DNA from: Symsagittifera roscoffensis
Lineage: Eukaryota; Xenacoelomorpha; Acoela; Convolutidae
Direction of reading: 5' to 3'
DNA: 64,000 bases
Assembly (NCBI RefSeq): GCF_963678635.1
Contig: NC_087064.1
Coordinates: 56,306,338 to 56,370,337 of the forward strand
The notes under the pieces: generated by a model
What the model saw: only the letters and a program-made list of their open reading frames with translations
The model's database searches: none
Told to the model about the DNA's origin: nothing
Program-made: the position numbers and the translations under genes
Part shown: piece by piece, positions 1 to 10,309 of the stretch
How positions within the stretch are numbered: position 1 is the first letter of the stretch
Layout of the letters: each line of letters opens with the position of its first letter

Positions 1-571
1 GGCCATACCAATTAAGGAGTCGAAGGACATGGAGAGCTATCGCAGGTTGGAAGAAAAGAGAAGGTATTCCAACAAAGAGTTGAAAGTGAGCCGGGAGTTA
101 ATTAAAGCAGTCAGGGGACAGAAAGACTATGCAACACTGGGGAAGTTGAAGTCGTTCCAATATGTGTCTAGCATACCAGGGATGGCATATAATCCCCTCA
201 TGAACGAGGAAGCCAGGGAAGCGTACTTCGACTATGAGCAAGTCGTAGTACTTGATTTCTGGGTTGAGCGAGTCAAGGAAACTGGCATGTTGATGATGGA
301 ACAACCCAGGCTGGGAATTGTTTTGGAAGAACAAGTGGTCGAAACCTCGGTTCCCGAGCTGAAGGGGCAAGTGAGTTTTGATTGTGGTTCTTGGGATGGT
401 CCCTTGAAAACCAGCTTAGTAACCATGTGTGAACTCATGAAACCTTCTTGGTGTCCACGTCCAAATGCCGGTTTAATCTGGGATATGGCGGCATATGTCA
501 CATTGGACTTGGATGATGACGCGAGCCTACACGATTTGGCCGTGATACACCATCTGCTGGCCCTGAAATAA
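1..571 (+). CDS. Unrecognised ORF, open at the left edge
   Basis: The reading frame is open from the window edge and passes through an ATG at 29 to a TAA at 569-571, giving 180 residues from that Met. It may be the end of a longer protein starting upstream. The product is mixed charged and hydrophobic with no zinc, membrane or catalytic signature I recognise. The stretch is visibly richer in G+C than the LINE and intron DNA to its right. After the stop, about 36 further codons stay open in the same frame (to ~682), which fits decay of a longer coding sequence. It could be a transposon protein, a host pseudogene or a single-exon gene; function unknown. Confidence 0.4.
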   Translation, partial: AIPIKESKDMESYRRLEEKRRYSNKELKVSRELIKAVRGQKDYATLGKLKSFQYVSSIPGMAYNPLMNEEAREAYFDYEQVVVLDFWVERVKETGMLMMEQPRLGIVLEEQVVETSVPELKGQVSFDCGSWDGPLKTSLVTMCELMKPSWCPRPNAGLIWDMAAYVTLDLDDDASLHDLAVIHHLLALK

Positions 572-738
572 ACAAGACAGAAGATCAACCCATCCACGGA
601 ACCGTCTGAGGGAAATCCGTCTGGTGATTGGTTGAGACAGGACACCTGTCTAGCCCACAGTAGTGGAATGGACGGACACGTATGAGACTCAGGGCATTGT
701 TTGAAAACGCTGAGTGAGCAGCATCGCCAACTGCTCAA

Positions 739-999
739 TTGTATGGGAGATTGAGCATGTCGGACAAGAGTGGAATGGAGTTGATTGTGGACTGTCATGG
801 AGTAACGGAAGTGAACTTGATCACTGCCTTAGGATTTTGCAGCATGACAAGCTCTATAGAATCACTGGAGCGCCTAGAGCGTGCCAATGGGCTAGTGACG
901 TCCCTTAGTGTGGAAGTGTTCCCTGGAGCGGTGCAGACTGAGCAAAAGATTGGAGGTTTGCGAGAGGCTCTGGAGAACGAGATGAATTTGAAGGCCTAG
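739..999 (+). pseudogene. Unrecognised ORF fragment
   Basis: An 86-codon open stretch with its first ATG at 757, ending at TAG 997-999. It lies in the same GC-richer block as the ORFs at 1-571, 1224-1469 and 1590-2180 but in a different frame. Together they look like pieces of one decayed intronless coding region, which is inference. No known domain is visible. Confidence 0.25.
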
Positions 1000-1223
1000 C
1001 ATAGACCTACTGGTTCGAAATATCTGGTGGGTTCGAGCTCTGCACCATATTGCAATAGTAGGTACCCTACGCACATGGTGGCGATGGACGCTAGGACACA
1101 GCAGGTGTTGGTCGACCAACTCTTCTCTGTGCCAAAGCGTGTGAGGTTGGTCAGGATGTCGGAGAGGTCATATGAGTTGCTAACGAAAATCATTCGGGCC
1201 TCCCGAAGAGATCTGAAGGCGAG

Positions 1224-1469
1224 TTGCAGGACTTAGTGCTTGAAGACTTCATGAGGTTGAGTGAGGGTAATGTGAGTGAATTCCAGAAGAAAAAGGCGAG
1301 CGGAGAGTTACCCACTGAATTCCCCAACATGGATGAGAAGGACGATGTACACAGGATTATGATGGAAGTGGAACCGTTGCTGGGAGCTTCAGGGTATCGG
1401 ACCCGAAGGAACATCTCGATGACCCATGGGGAGTATCCTCGTCACTGCCTGGCGCAGACGTTATATTAA
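1224..1469 (+). pseudogene. Unrecognised ORF fragment
   Basis: An open frame of about 82 codons, extending a little upstream of 1224, with an acidic composition and no initiating ATG near its left end (first ATG at 1251). It shares the GC-rich character of its neighbours and is likely part of the same decayed coding region. No family recognised. Confidence 0.25.
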
Positions 1470-1589
1470 CCTAAACGCAGGAATCTGATGTTAGTATGGG
1501 ATGTGGAGGAGTTTTACTCCACGGGGTTGCCCGACCAAAATCAACAAGTGTCAAACGTGGTGGTTAGTGCCATGCTGGCGGTGAAATAG

Positions 1590-2180
1590 TTGGAAGCTAA
1601 CGCGGGCACAAGTGAGCAGGAGACGGCCGTGCCGACACCTGACCAATTAAGCAACGTGAAAACGAACCACAACTTAGATCTTTTCAGAACCACCTGCAAG
1701 ATTCTGAGGATACCCAAAGCCATTGAGAGGATATGGTCAAGGCAAAGGTTGATGCCTCGGTTCCGTGCAGTGATGACGTTATGGATGTATGAAAGCGCGA
1801 AGCGTCATTTGTCTAGGAACACGGAAGCCTATCAATCCTTCCAGCTAGATATAGGACCGGGAGCCTATAAGAGAGCATTCTTAACGCACAGAAACGCTGT
1901 TACCACGGCGGTGAAGCGACTAGCTGGAGCGCCTTGTGTTACTGGAGCTGAAAATAGAGAGGTCTTACGAGCTGACATAGAACGGAATGTGAGCCTGTGT
2001 CTGCACAACAGCTTTTACAGGAACCGGGAGCAAAATGTGAAAATGGACTTGCTACCTTGTTGCAAACCGAGGCTGTTAGAGCAGGAGAGTTGGGGCCCGG
2101 CCTGCAACTCCGTGGACATGCTGGAAAAAGTCGTAGAAGACAGTGAGAGAGAGGACCATGGACAAGAAGCAATGGAGTGA
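1590..2180 (+). CDS. Unrecognised ORF, possibly the C-terminal part of a decayed gene
   Basis: A 196-codon open frame beginning right after a TAG at 1587-1589 and ending at TGA 2178-2180. It has no ATG at its left end (first in-frame ATG around 1750), so it is either a downstream exon-like or frameshifted piece, or it begins internally. The product is Arg/Lys-rich in the middle and acidic at the end. I see no recognisable domain. It ends the GC-richer block; AT-rich DNA with a short (AG)n run near 2415-2427 follows. Confidence 0.35.
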   Translation: MEANAGTSEQETAVPTPDQLSNVKTNHNLDLFRTTCKILRIPKAIERIWSRQRLMPRFRAVMTLWMYESAKRHLSRNTEAYQSFQLDIGPGAYKRAFLTHRNAVTTAVKRLAGAPCVTGAENREVLRADIERNVSLCLHNSFYRNREQNVKMDLLPCCKPRLLEQESWGPACNSVDMLEKVVEDSEREDHGQEAME

Positions 2181-3170
2181 CGAAGACGTGATAAGAAATG
2201 AGAAGTGACGAGTGAAGAGAAGAGGAGAAATACTTGATGTGTGCTAAAATTGATACCAATCAACTAAGATTGATCATTTAATCTTTTAAACTTTTTGTTT
2301 TGTGAGGGTTGAATTAAAAGCATACCTTGATATTGTTGGAAACAGTTGAGAATTGTTTAATTGTTGCAATTGCTAGATGACAATGAAAATTTTATTTGTG
2401 CTATTTATATATATAGAGAGAGAGAGCATAGGTGAGTATATTTAACTATTTAAACCCGATTGAAAATTTTAACCTGTGTAAGACACGTTGAGTGCAAGAA
2501 GAAATTTTATGGCGAGATGACGTAAGTGATCAGAAAAGAATTTTTATCTAGGAGACTCCTCATGGTGCAAATTTTGTGAAATTGTTGAAAGGCAGTGAGA
2601 TGTAGTATGATGCCATTTGTGACACGTAGTGAGTTGAGGTGGAGTAAATAAATTTCATTTTCTGAAGCGATTTGTAAGGTTGATTATAGAGAACTGGAAC
2701 ACTACTTGACGATAACACGGTGTTATGCGATCAATGGGGACATTGATGGAGACTGTCCGGGGAGTATGTGCCATTCTGCCAGATTGGCACAGCGTAACCT
2801 TCGGCCTCTAAGTTAGAAATAGAGGCCTTAGCGATTGAAAATTGCTGCAAAGGAGGTTCAGAATATTAATTGTCAAAAATTCGAACTGTGACGTCACAAT
2901 TCTGAGAAATAAGAAAAATGACCATTTTTGGCTGAAAAGTGACGAAAACAGAACAACAGCTGAAACAGTGAAAAACAGTCGAACGGGAACGTAAGAAAAA
3001 TCAAAGCCTCTTATCGTGACAATCACGCACGATAAGACAGCTAATTAGAGACGACAGGCGGAAAGGAGGCTTCAGTGGGGAAGGAGTAAAGAGCAGTACC
3101 CTCCTGTGCCACGAATTGGGAGAAATAACAATTATTACAGTGAAATCACGGAAGCGGAGGCTCGGCCCCC
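2181..3170. other. No gene seen
   Basis: AT-rich DNA between the unknown ORF cluster and the LINE array. It contains a short TA/AG microsatellite around 2407-2427. Small antisense open frames here have no family features. The array unit begins at about 3171 with a 10-base microhomology (cagagacagt) shared by every unit boundary. Confidence 0.5.
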
Positions 3171-3970
3171 CAGAGACAGTATATGGTAAAGGACTATAAA
3201 GAACTGACTTTTTAGCTACTCTGATGCCATAAACCATTGAATTAACACCGGTATTCTTTGATACTTAAGAATATGAATAGCTAGAAAGAGAAAAGGGTCA
3301 ATCCATCTCCAATGGATTTAATATAGAACTGTCAACAAAAACATAGTAAAATGGGACATTTGAGCCGTGTTTTTAATGGCAATCACGTAGTCTGAGGATC
3401 CGAGACCCAGCTATGCGGTTGTGTTTGCATGTAAACGAAAGCTGATTAAAAGTCATTTGACTGATGGCCTGAAAATAGTTATTTTTCACTTAGCCCTAGA
3501 CAGACCCGAAAAACAACTGGCTAGCTCGAGACGGTGATAAACGAGTCGAATTTAGGTAACTGACGCCGGCCAGTCGTTAATAGGTACTTTTTCTACGCTC
3601 CGTCACTGTGTAGAATTTGGGCGAATGTTACATTAGTAAGTCCACAACGTCTTTCAGGAATGTCAGTTGTGACTGGTGTGTCATTTGTATCACTGTTGAA
3701 AAGCGGTGGTCCGTTTACTGTCCCTTGCGGAACGCCTTGACTGGTAGCTAGTTCACGAGATAGTTGATCGTTTACAAGAGTCGAATGTACGCGACCAGAA
3801 AGAAAACTGTTGTACCAGTTTAAAAGAAAGGGGTTATATTGAGACTAATGAAATCCATCAATAATAGCACGATGAGAAATAGAGTTGAACGCTTTGCTTA
3901 AATCAAGAGTGATGAGTCTAACGTAGTCATTTTCTGAACGGAGGTAGATAAACTTAAAAAATAGTTATTT
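3171..3970 (-). pseudogene. LINE D reverse transcriptase, downstream part (unit 1)
   Basis: Read on the minus strand, 3957 to 3608 encodes reverse transcriptase boxes: the first catalytic-Asp block ITLDLSKAFNSISH, then WYNSFLSGRVHSTL and SQGVPQGTVNGPPLF. A stop follows HRAIIDGFH and the YxDD block is not visible, so it is dead. The block that should come before it in the protein lies at 8733-8806, on the other side of LINE A. LINE D was therefore interrupted by LINE A. It is a different LINE family from A, B and C, with weak similarity outside the core boxes. Confidence 0.8.
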
Positions 3971-4143
3971 TCAGTTAAAAATGAATAACAGGGCAGCCGT
4001 GGTGGCCCTCTATTTCTAACTACTTTTTATCACTACACCAAATTCAACAAACCTGGTCTCTGGGAAAACAGCTTCTTCCTTCTTTTCTCCATCTCCAGTA
4101 CCAGCTGAGTTCTTTCCTTATCTATTTCCTTATTTTTATCTCT

Positions 4144-4732
4144 ATGTTAGAAATCATAGCCGCAAGTTCCCTTTCTCACTCAATCGAACAAGGTCTAACC
4201 CCTGAACAGAAAAATATAGTAAAGCAAATTGTCTACGCCGAGGGGGGATTTAACCTGAACCCAAGGACGAACTAAATTTAAAAACGTAACCGATTATATA
4301 CGAGCAACGAGCAAATCTATTATACTGTGGCACGATCTTATCAACAATTCGATCACAGATTTTAAAAAGATCAAACCCCTTACGACTCAGCAACTCCTGG
4401 ATACTCTCAGAAGCTTTAACAATCTGTTTGCTATTGTCTACTGTCAGCGTACGGGAGCAGAAAATATATTCGACGAGCTACGAACTCTTGACACGATTGT
4501 CATCGACGTTACAAAACATCTTATCAGTAAATCAGAGAGTCTAGACGAAAACATCACAGGACTTTACCGCGAGCTTCACCAGTCATCTGATATAGAACTA
4601 CGATCTCTCTCGGTAGTCTTGCACTACTATCCAAACCTTCACGCGATCTTAAAAACCCGCTCCACGAAAAGCAAACCATCGAAGAATCGACGAAGAGCCA
4701 AGAAGAGGCAACGCTCAGCAACTCCACAATAA
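4144..4732 (+). pseudogene. LINE A ORF1, copy 1, frameshifted
   Basis: Same gene as the intact 196-residue ORF1 of units 2 and 3, but a 2-base deletion (TT lost near 4273) breaks the frame after about 43 codons. The intact product is helical-looking, has no recognisable domain, and ends in a strongly basic tail rich in Lys/Arg, which suggests nucleic-acid binding by inference. Confidence 0.8.
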
Positions 4733-4757
4733 AACGGTTAGTAAAACTCGTACTGGT

Positions 4758-4853
4758 TGTACTCTTAGAGTCCTTTGACTCGGAGTCCCTTTCTAGTTTT
4801 ACTACATTAGTATGAAACTGAGTGTACTCTTTGAGTCTTTTGACTCGGAGTCC
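4758..4853 (+). promoter_or_regulatory. Inter-ORF hairpin repeat doublet of LINE A, copy 1
   Basis: Two 31-nt direct repeats at 4758-4788 and 4823-4853, 65 nt apart start to start. Each contains GAGTC-CTTT/TTTT-GACTC (a 5-bp stem with a 4-nt loop) followed by GGAGTCC. The doublet starts 25 nt after the ORF1 stop and ends 13 nt before the ORF2 ATG at 4867. It is repeated in the other units at 10926-11021 and 17094-17189. LINE B has an unrelated-sequence doublet with the same layout. Confidence 0.6.
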
Positions 4854-4866
4854 TCACCAAACAAAT

Positions 4867-7800
4867 ATGACACGAAATCGTGAAATGACCACTGATTCCG
4901 TATGCGAAACTTGCCAACAAAAAATCAAAAAGAATGAAGATACACTCTGTTGCATCGTGTGTAATTGCAAAATGCACCTGACGAAAAGCTGTACCAGCCT
5001 AAGCGATACAGCAATCAATGGTATTACGACACTGGGAAAAAACATTGCTCTACTCTGCAACAAATGTGTGGATTCCAACGGATATGAGAGACTCCGAAAA
5101 GCAGTCAGTGACGCTGAACAAACCTCGCCGAAGCAATTCAAGAAGATTGAAGAGGACATGGACTTACTCAGAAAGAACGTACAGGAGATTAAAACGCTGT
5201 TCTCCCAAACCACAATGAAGCCAAATGAGATCAAATCAGAAGCAAAAACCAAGGTACCGATAAACGCAACGCCGAAACAAGAAAATCAAAACGGAATCCG
5301 CATCCGCGGCATCCCTGAACTAAACGACAAAGATCAAAGAAAAAGACAAGAAAATGACCTCCAACAAATAAAGAAAATCTTGGAGCACATGCAAATTGTG
5401 CCAGAGATATTTGATCTGTTCCGGATGGGTCAACGACAGGAAGGCAAGGACCGAACCATACTGGTAAAAGTCCCAATTTGGCAGAAACGACTAATACTAT
5501 CATCCGCTTGCCGCCTAAAAACATATGACAAACCTGTGTTTGTCAGCCGCGAGCTATCAGTGGATGAAGCAAAACTTGAAAATCAAGCACTGCAAAAACA
5601 GCGGGAGCTCATAAACGAAAACATCGATAAACAAAACCTGCGCATCCGCGATGGAAAAATTTACCAGAAAATAAAAAACAGATGGACAGCAGTTGCAACC
5701 GAAAAAACAGAGAACTCAATCTCCAAAGGACTAGAACTCTTTCCTAGCCTACTCATCTACAACGTCCGAAGCATACTCGACTACAATCGAAGATCAAACT
5801 TCGCAAATGCGATAAACACAAGCTGTCAATTCCAACTACTTTGCCTAACCGAAACATGGTTAACCAACGACGTAACAGACAACTCCATATTCTTGCCTCA
5901 ATTTGAACTCTATCGATCTGAAAAAACTTCAAAAGCCGGTCTATCAAAACACGGAGGAGTTCTAATTGGCATCAACGCCAATATACCACATAACCGCATT
6001 GATACAGGCATGCAAGACTGCGTAATGGTTCAACTCAAGATATCTGTACCAATACTTGTCTGCTGTATATATTGTGCCCCTGTGTATAGCCCATACCGAT
6101 GGTCCCTAGATCAACTTAACTCATTGCTGAACTTAATAAAAGCAACACAACGCGAGCAAGGCATACAAAATTTTGTCATTGTTGGAGATATCAACTTCTC
6201 GTGTACAAATTGGAAATCACTCTCATCAAAATGCGAGTACGAACAAAGCATCGTAGACAACTTCCAGGAATTAAACCTGGAACAATTCATCATAACCGAT
6301 ACTGGAAAGAGCCTGGATATCCTGCTCTGCAACAATCCTGATATCATACTAGACGTATACATGGACAATCGGCTCAAAAACGACTCCACCTCAGATCGCC
6401 CACCTTACGGCTCAAAGTTACATATGAATCACAAAATAAATCACGAAAGGGTCCCTCTACCCTCCCAAAAGTACGACTTTTCAGGCTTTGCCTTCAAAAA
6501 AGCCAACAGGAACGAAATCAACGAATATGTGCGAGAGCACCACTTCAACCCATACTGCTACAGCAACGTTGATCTCCTGGTAGATCAGTGGTATAATTGG
6601 ATCTACGGTATTATAGTCAAACACATACCCCGAACAACCCAACATAGGAAACATCTAGCGCCCTGGGTTTCTCCCACGAGCTCAAACCTCATGAAAAAAC
6701 AAGAAACTCTCAGACGCCAAAGTAAAACAAATACCCTAAAGATCCAGCAATTACAAACTGAATTGTCCTTATTGCTCTCAGCTGACCAATGCAATCATGA
6801 AACAGAAATTTTCAAGTCTGGAATCTTCTCAAACGTCCAAAAATACCTCAAAACTATCATGAAAACAAGCTCAATCCCAACTGAAGTATTTCTTGACGAT
6901 AAGTCAGCTAATACCGATATCGAAAAGCCGAATTATTTAATCAGTACTTCCAATCCGTTTTCAGTAAGAATCGCCACGATTATACTCTCACAGAGGGACA
7001 GCCCAAGCTGTCGATGATTCATTTCTCAGAACTAGGAATACAGCTCGTTCTCCAATCGCTGGACGAGAGCAAGGCCAAAGGACTTGACCGTATGGGGAAC
7101 AACCTGCTGAAAAAATTATCAGACTCCCTACCAAAATCACTGCATCTCATATTCAACACAATTGCAAGCAAATGCTACTTCCCATCATTCTGGAAAACAA
7201 GCGAAATAATCCCCATATTTAAAGAAGGGAACAAACAAATGGTAGATAATTACAGGCCGATCAGCCTCCTCGTAGCAGTATCCAAAGTCCTCGAGAATCT
7301 TATTTTCGACAGAATGTACCCAATCTTATCCACCGCATTGTCCCAATCTCAACACAGTTTTCGGCAAAGACGCTCATCTATAACAAACCTAATTGAATAC
7401 CTGCGCGAAATGCTTGTGAACTTTGACAATAGCAACTGCCACTTCCTAGCGTCATTTTACCTCGACTTCCAGAAGGCTTTTGACAAAGTCAATCACAATA
7501 TAACGATCGAAAAACTCAGCAGAGCTTGAATAACAGGCCCAATATTGGATCTAATCAAAAGTTACCTGACCGGTCGAATCCAAACAGTACGCATCGGCAG
7601 CTCGGTCTCAAGCCAACTGCCAATTTATAGTGGAGTGCCGCAAGGATCTATTCTAGGGCCACTCCTTTTCTTAGTATACATCAACGACTTGCCAAAATGT
7701 GTCATGTCATCGTGCTACGGCTATGCGGATGACTATAAAATTATGGGCACCGACCCGACTACCCTGCACATCGATATTAGAAAAGTCTGGAAGTGGTGTG

Positions 7801-8611
7801 AAACCAATGAAATGCGCCTCAATATGACCAAGAGCAAAACACTAGTAAATAAGGGCGAGTGCAGCCTAAGCATATTCTCGTACAAATTCGAACAACCAAA
7901 CGAACTTAAAGATCTTGGAACGATAATGTCAAAAAATCTTAACTGGACTTCTCATGCAGACAATCTTGCGAGCAAAGCACTGAAGGCCCTATACTGCATC
8001 AAAAGAAACTTATCACCTGCCACAACCATGAACAACAGGGAAAATGCATATAAAAGCTATGTAGTACCTATCGTTAGCTATGCATCATCAGTCTAGAAAC
8101 CCTCAAAGCAAGATCTTGCCACCTTAGAAAAAGTGCAACAGAGAGCAACGAAATGGATACTTCGAAATAAACAAATTCCTTATAAGTCGAGGTTATTCAC
8201 TCTTCGAATTCTTCCCGTGTCTCTTTACCAAGAAATGCATGTACTACTTTTGTTCGCGAACATTCTAAGAGGAAAGACCGACCTGGAATGGTGGCGATTT
8301 ATAGAAATCACTGAATCAAATCGACCGAAAACAACAAGACGTTTCAACGCGAAGAACTTTCTACTACTTCTACTACTACTAAAAGACTTCAATTACCATT
8401 TCTGGTATAAAATACAAACAAATGCGAATCTGATTTCTGGCAACGCGCCTGCAGCCTGACAAACATATTTCACGATCACCTGAAATATGAAGTCCTATTA
8501 AGTGACTCGTTTAAACCAAAAATATCAAGAGTGTACTGGCAATTCTACGAGAAAATCTACAATGAAGTCGATACCTGCACCTGGAGAATCAACTGCGGAT
8601 GCACAAGATGA
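4867..8611 (+). pseudogene. LINE A ORF2, copy 1: PHD finger, coiled coil, RRM-like, endonuclease, reverse transcriptase; broken
   Basis: Translation likely began at ATG 4867. Order from that Met: a C4HC3 PHD-type finger (C13, C16, C29, C32, H37, C42, C64, C67), a Lys/Glu-rich helical segment, an L1-ORF1-like RRM region (about 142-265), an APE-type endonuclease from about 295 (NVRS, TETWL, HGGVLIGI, GDIN), then reverse transcriptase with DFQKAFDK, SGVPQGSILGPLLF and catalytic YADD at 7732-7743. The C-terminus has a C-T-W-x3-C-x-C-x2-C motif. Lesions: an indel near 6930 just before the reverse transcriptase, TGA 7527-7529, TAG 8094-8096 (normally Trp), a frameshift before TGA 8457-8459. Only copy 1 has the endonuclease SDH His changed to Arg (6397-6399). 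Confidence 0.85.
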
Positions 8612-8732
8612 TTAAACTTCAAAAAACTAAACTCATTAAACTAAAATATGATTGATCTCATAAACTTGATTCGGGAGCTAACTCCCATGGATGTATCCTA
8701 AATTCTGTTTTATTATGATTATTATTATGATT

Positions 8733-9336
8733 ACATCTTTTAGTAGCTTGGTAAGCGCGCACGTAGTTGAGGAACCTTTTCGAAAACCGAACTGATCGTT
8801 CGACAGGGTTGAGTGATATCGCTTAGATACAAAGCTGTCAAAGACAATTCGCTACAATTTTAGGACGAAGAAAGTTTCTGGCTGTACGTGTAGATTTTAC
8901 AAAAATTGTCATCACTAAGAAATAATGTAATTGCAGGAATTTTAATAAGTCCGTTGATGAAGATCTGGTTAGAATGTTGCAGAAATCCAATCGTTGATTA
9001 GTCTAGTTTTTCATTGCACAGCTTCCACAGAAATATAAGGTCGTTCTTCGAATTTTTCTGGCAGATTGGAAGAAGTCCAAGAAGGAAAAGTGCTAAAGTA
9101 AAATTGTAGTCCGAAGATATCCAAAGAAGAAACTTGACCTGAACTTTTAAGTTTCTCGAGATCGATATGCGAAGCTGCCGAAACAGTTGCCTCGTATAAT
9201 ACTTTTGATAAAATAAATCTTTGATAAAGTAGCTTATTTAGTGCATTAGACGTGGTATATGCAATTATTTCAAGGAAATTGAAAAAGGTGATATAATTGG
9301 ACAAATTGAAACCATTATAAGCATTCTCTAACTACA
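8733..9336 (-). pseudogene. LINE D reverse transcriptase, upstream part (unit 1)
   Basis: The minus strand at 8806-8733 encodes QFGFRKGSSTTCALTKLL, the conserved reverse transcriptase block that normally stands a few tens of residues before the first catalytic Asp. The next block is found at 3957 on the far side of LINE A. Upstream (8807-9336) the minus strand is degenerate, with open pieces but no clear endonuclease. The left end of this piece abuts the 3' microsatellite-like tail of LINE A. Confidence 0.75.
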
Positions 9337-10136
9337 CAGAGACAGTATATGGTAAAGGACTATAAAGAACTGACTTTTTAGCTACTCTGATGCCATAAAC
9401 CATTGAATTAACACCGGTATTCTTTGATACTTAAGAATATGAATAGCTAGAAAGAGAAAAGGGTCAATCCATCTCCAATGGATTTAATATAGAACTGTCA
9501 ACAAAAACATAGTAAAATGGGACATTTGAGCCGTGTTTTTAATGGCAATCACGTAGTCTGAGGATCCGAGACCCAGCTATGCGGTTGTGTTTGCATGTAA
9601 ACGAAAGCTGATTAAAAGTCATTTGACTGATGGCCTGAAAATAGTTATTTTTCACTTAGCCCTAGACAGACCCGAAAAACAACTGGCTAGCTCGAGACGG
9701 TGATAAACGAGTAGAATTTAGGTAACTGACGCCTGCCAGTCGTTAATAGGTACTTTTTCTACGCTCCGTCACTGTGTAGAATTTGGGCGAATGTTACATT
9801 AGTAAGTCCACAACGTCTTTCAGGAATGTCAGTTGTGACTGGTGTGTCATTTGTATCACTGTTGAAAAGCGGTGGTCCGTTTACTGTCCCTTGCGGAACG
9901 CCTTGACTGGTAGCTAGTTCACGAGATAGTTGATCGTTTACAAGAGTCGAATGTACGCGACCAGAAAGAAAACTGTTGTACCAGTTTAAAAGAAAGGGGT
10001 TATATTGAGACTAATGAAATCCATCAATAATAGCACGATGAGAAATAGAGTCGAACGCTTTGCTTAAATCAAGAGTGATGAGTCTAACGTAGTCCTTTTC
10101 TGAACGGAGGTAGATAAACTTAAAAAATAGTTATTT
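9337..10136 (-). pseudogene. LINE D reverse transcriptase, downstream part (unit 2)
   Basis: Copy of the minus-strand piece at 3171-3970 with the same boxes and the same stop after the first Asp block. Its other half is at 14901-15504. Confidence 0.78.
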
Positions 10137-10309
10137 TCAGTTAAAAATGAATAACAGGGCAGCCGTGGTGGCCCTCTATTTCTAACTACTTTTTATCACT
10201 ACACCAAATTCAACAAACCTGGTCTCTGGGAAAACAGCTTCTTCCTTCTTTTCTCCATCTCCAGTACCAGCTGAGTTCTTTCCTTATCTATTTCCTTATT
10301 TTTATCTCT

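Larger units (their letters stand above)
3983..8732 (+). mobile_element. LINE A, copy 1 (CR1/L2-like non-LTR retrotransposon)
   Basis: A near full-length LINE inserted antisense into LINE D. Order: 5' leader, ORF1 (4144-4732), a doublet of 31-nt repeats, ORF2 (4867-8611), then a 3' UTR. The 3' end has a GGGAG...CTCCC hairpin at 8673-8686, the motif ATGGATGTATCCTAAA and a TTATGATTATTATTATGATTA tail. Boundaries are set by where LINE D coding resumes and are good to some 10-20 bp. I did not find a clean target duplication. Coding capacity is destroyed by several lesions also present in copies 2 and 3. Confidence 0.85.
3171..9336. repeat. Tandem array unit 1 (6166 bp)
   Basis: First copy of a 6.17-kb head-to-tail unit. 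It starts at the motif cagagacagt and contains, left to right, the 3' part of a minus-strand LINE reverse transcriptase (LINE D), an inserted plus-strand LINE A, and the 5' part of the same minus-strand reverse transcriptase. It is 2 bp shorter than units 2 and 3 because of a TT deletion near 4273 inside LINE A ORF1. Nearly identical to the other units by eye. Confidence 0.9.

Noticed and set aside
7525-8100. In-frame TGA and TAG in LINE A reverse transcriptase as stop-codon readthrough or a variant genetic code
   Set aside because: The host phosphatase uses the normal code; the stops fall at ordinary conserved residues (a Trp position for TAG) and are accompanied by frameshifts. Their presence in all copies is explained by duplication of one dead element.
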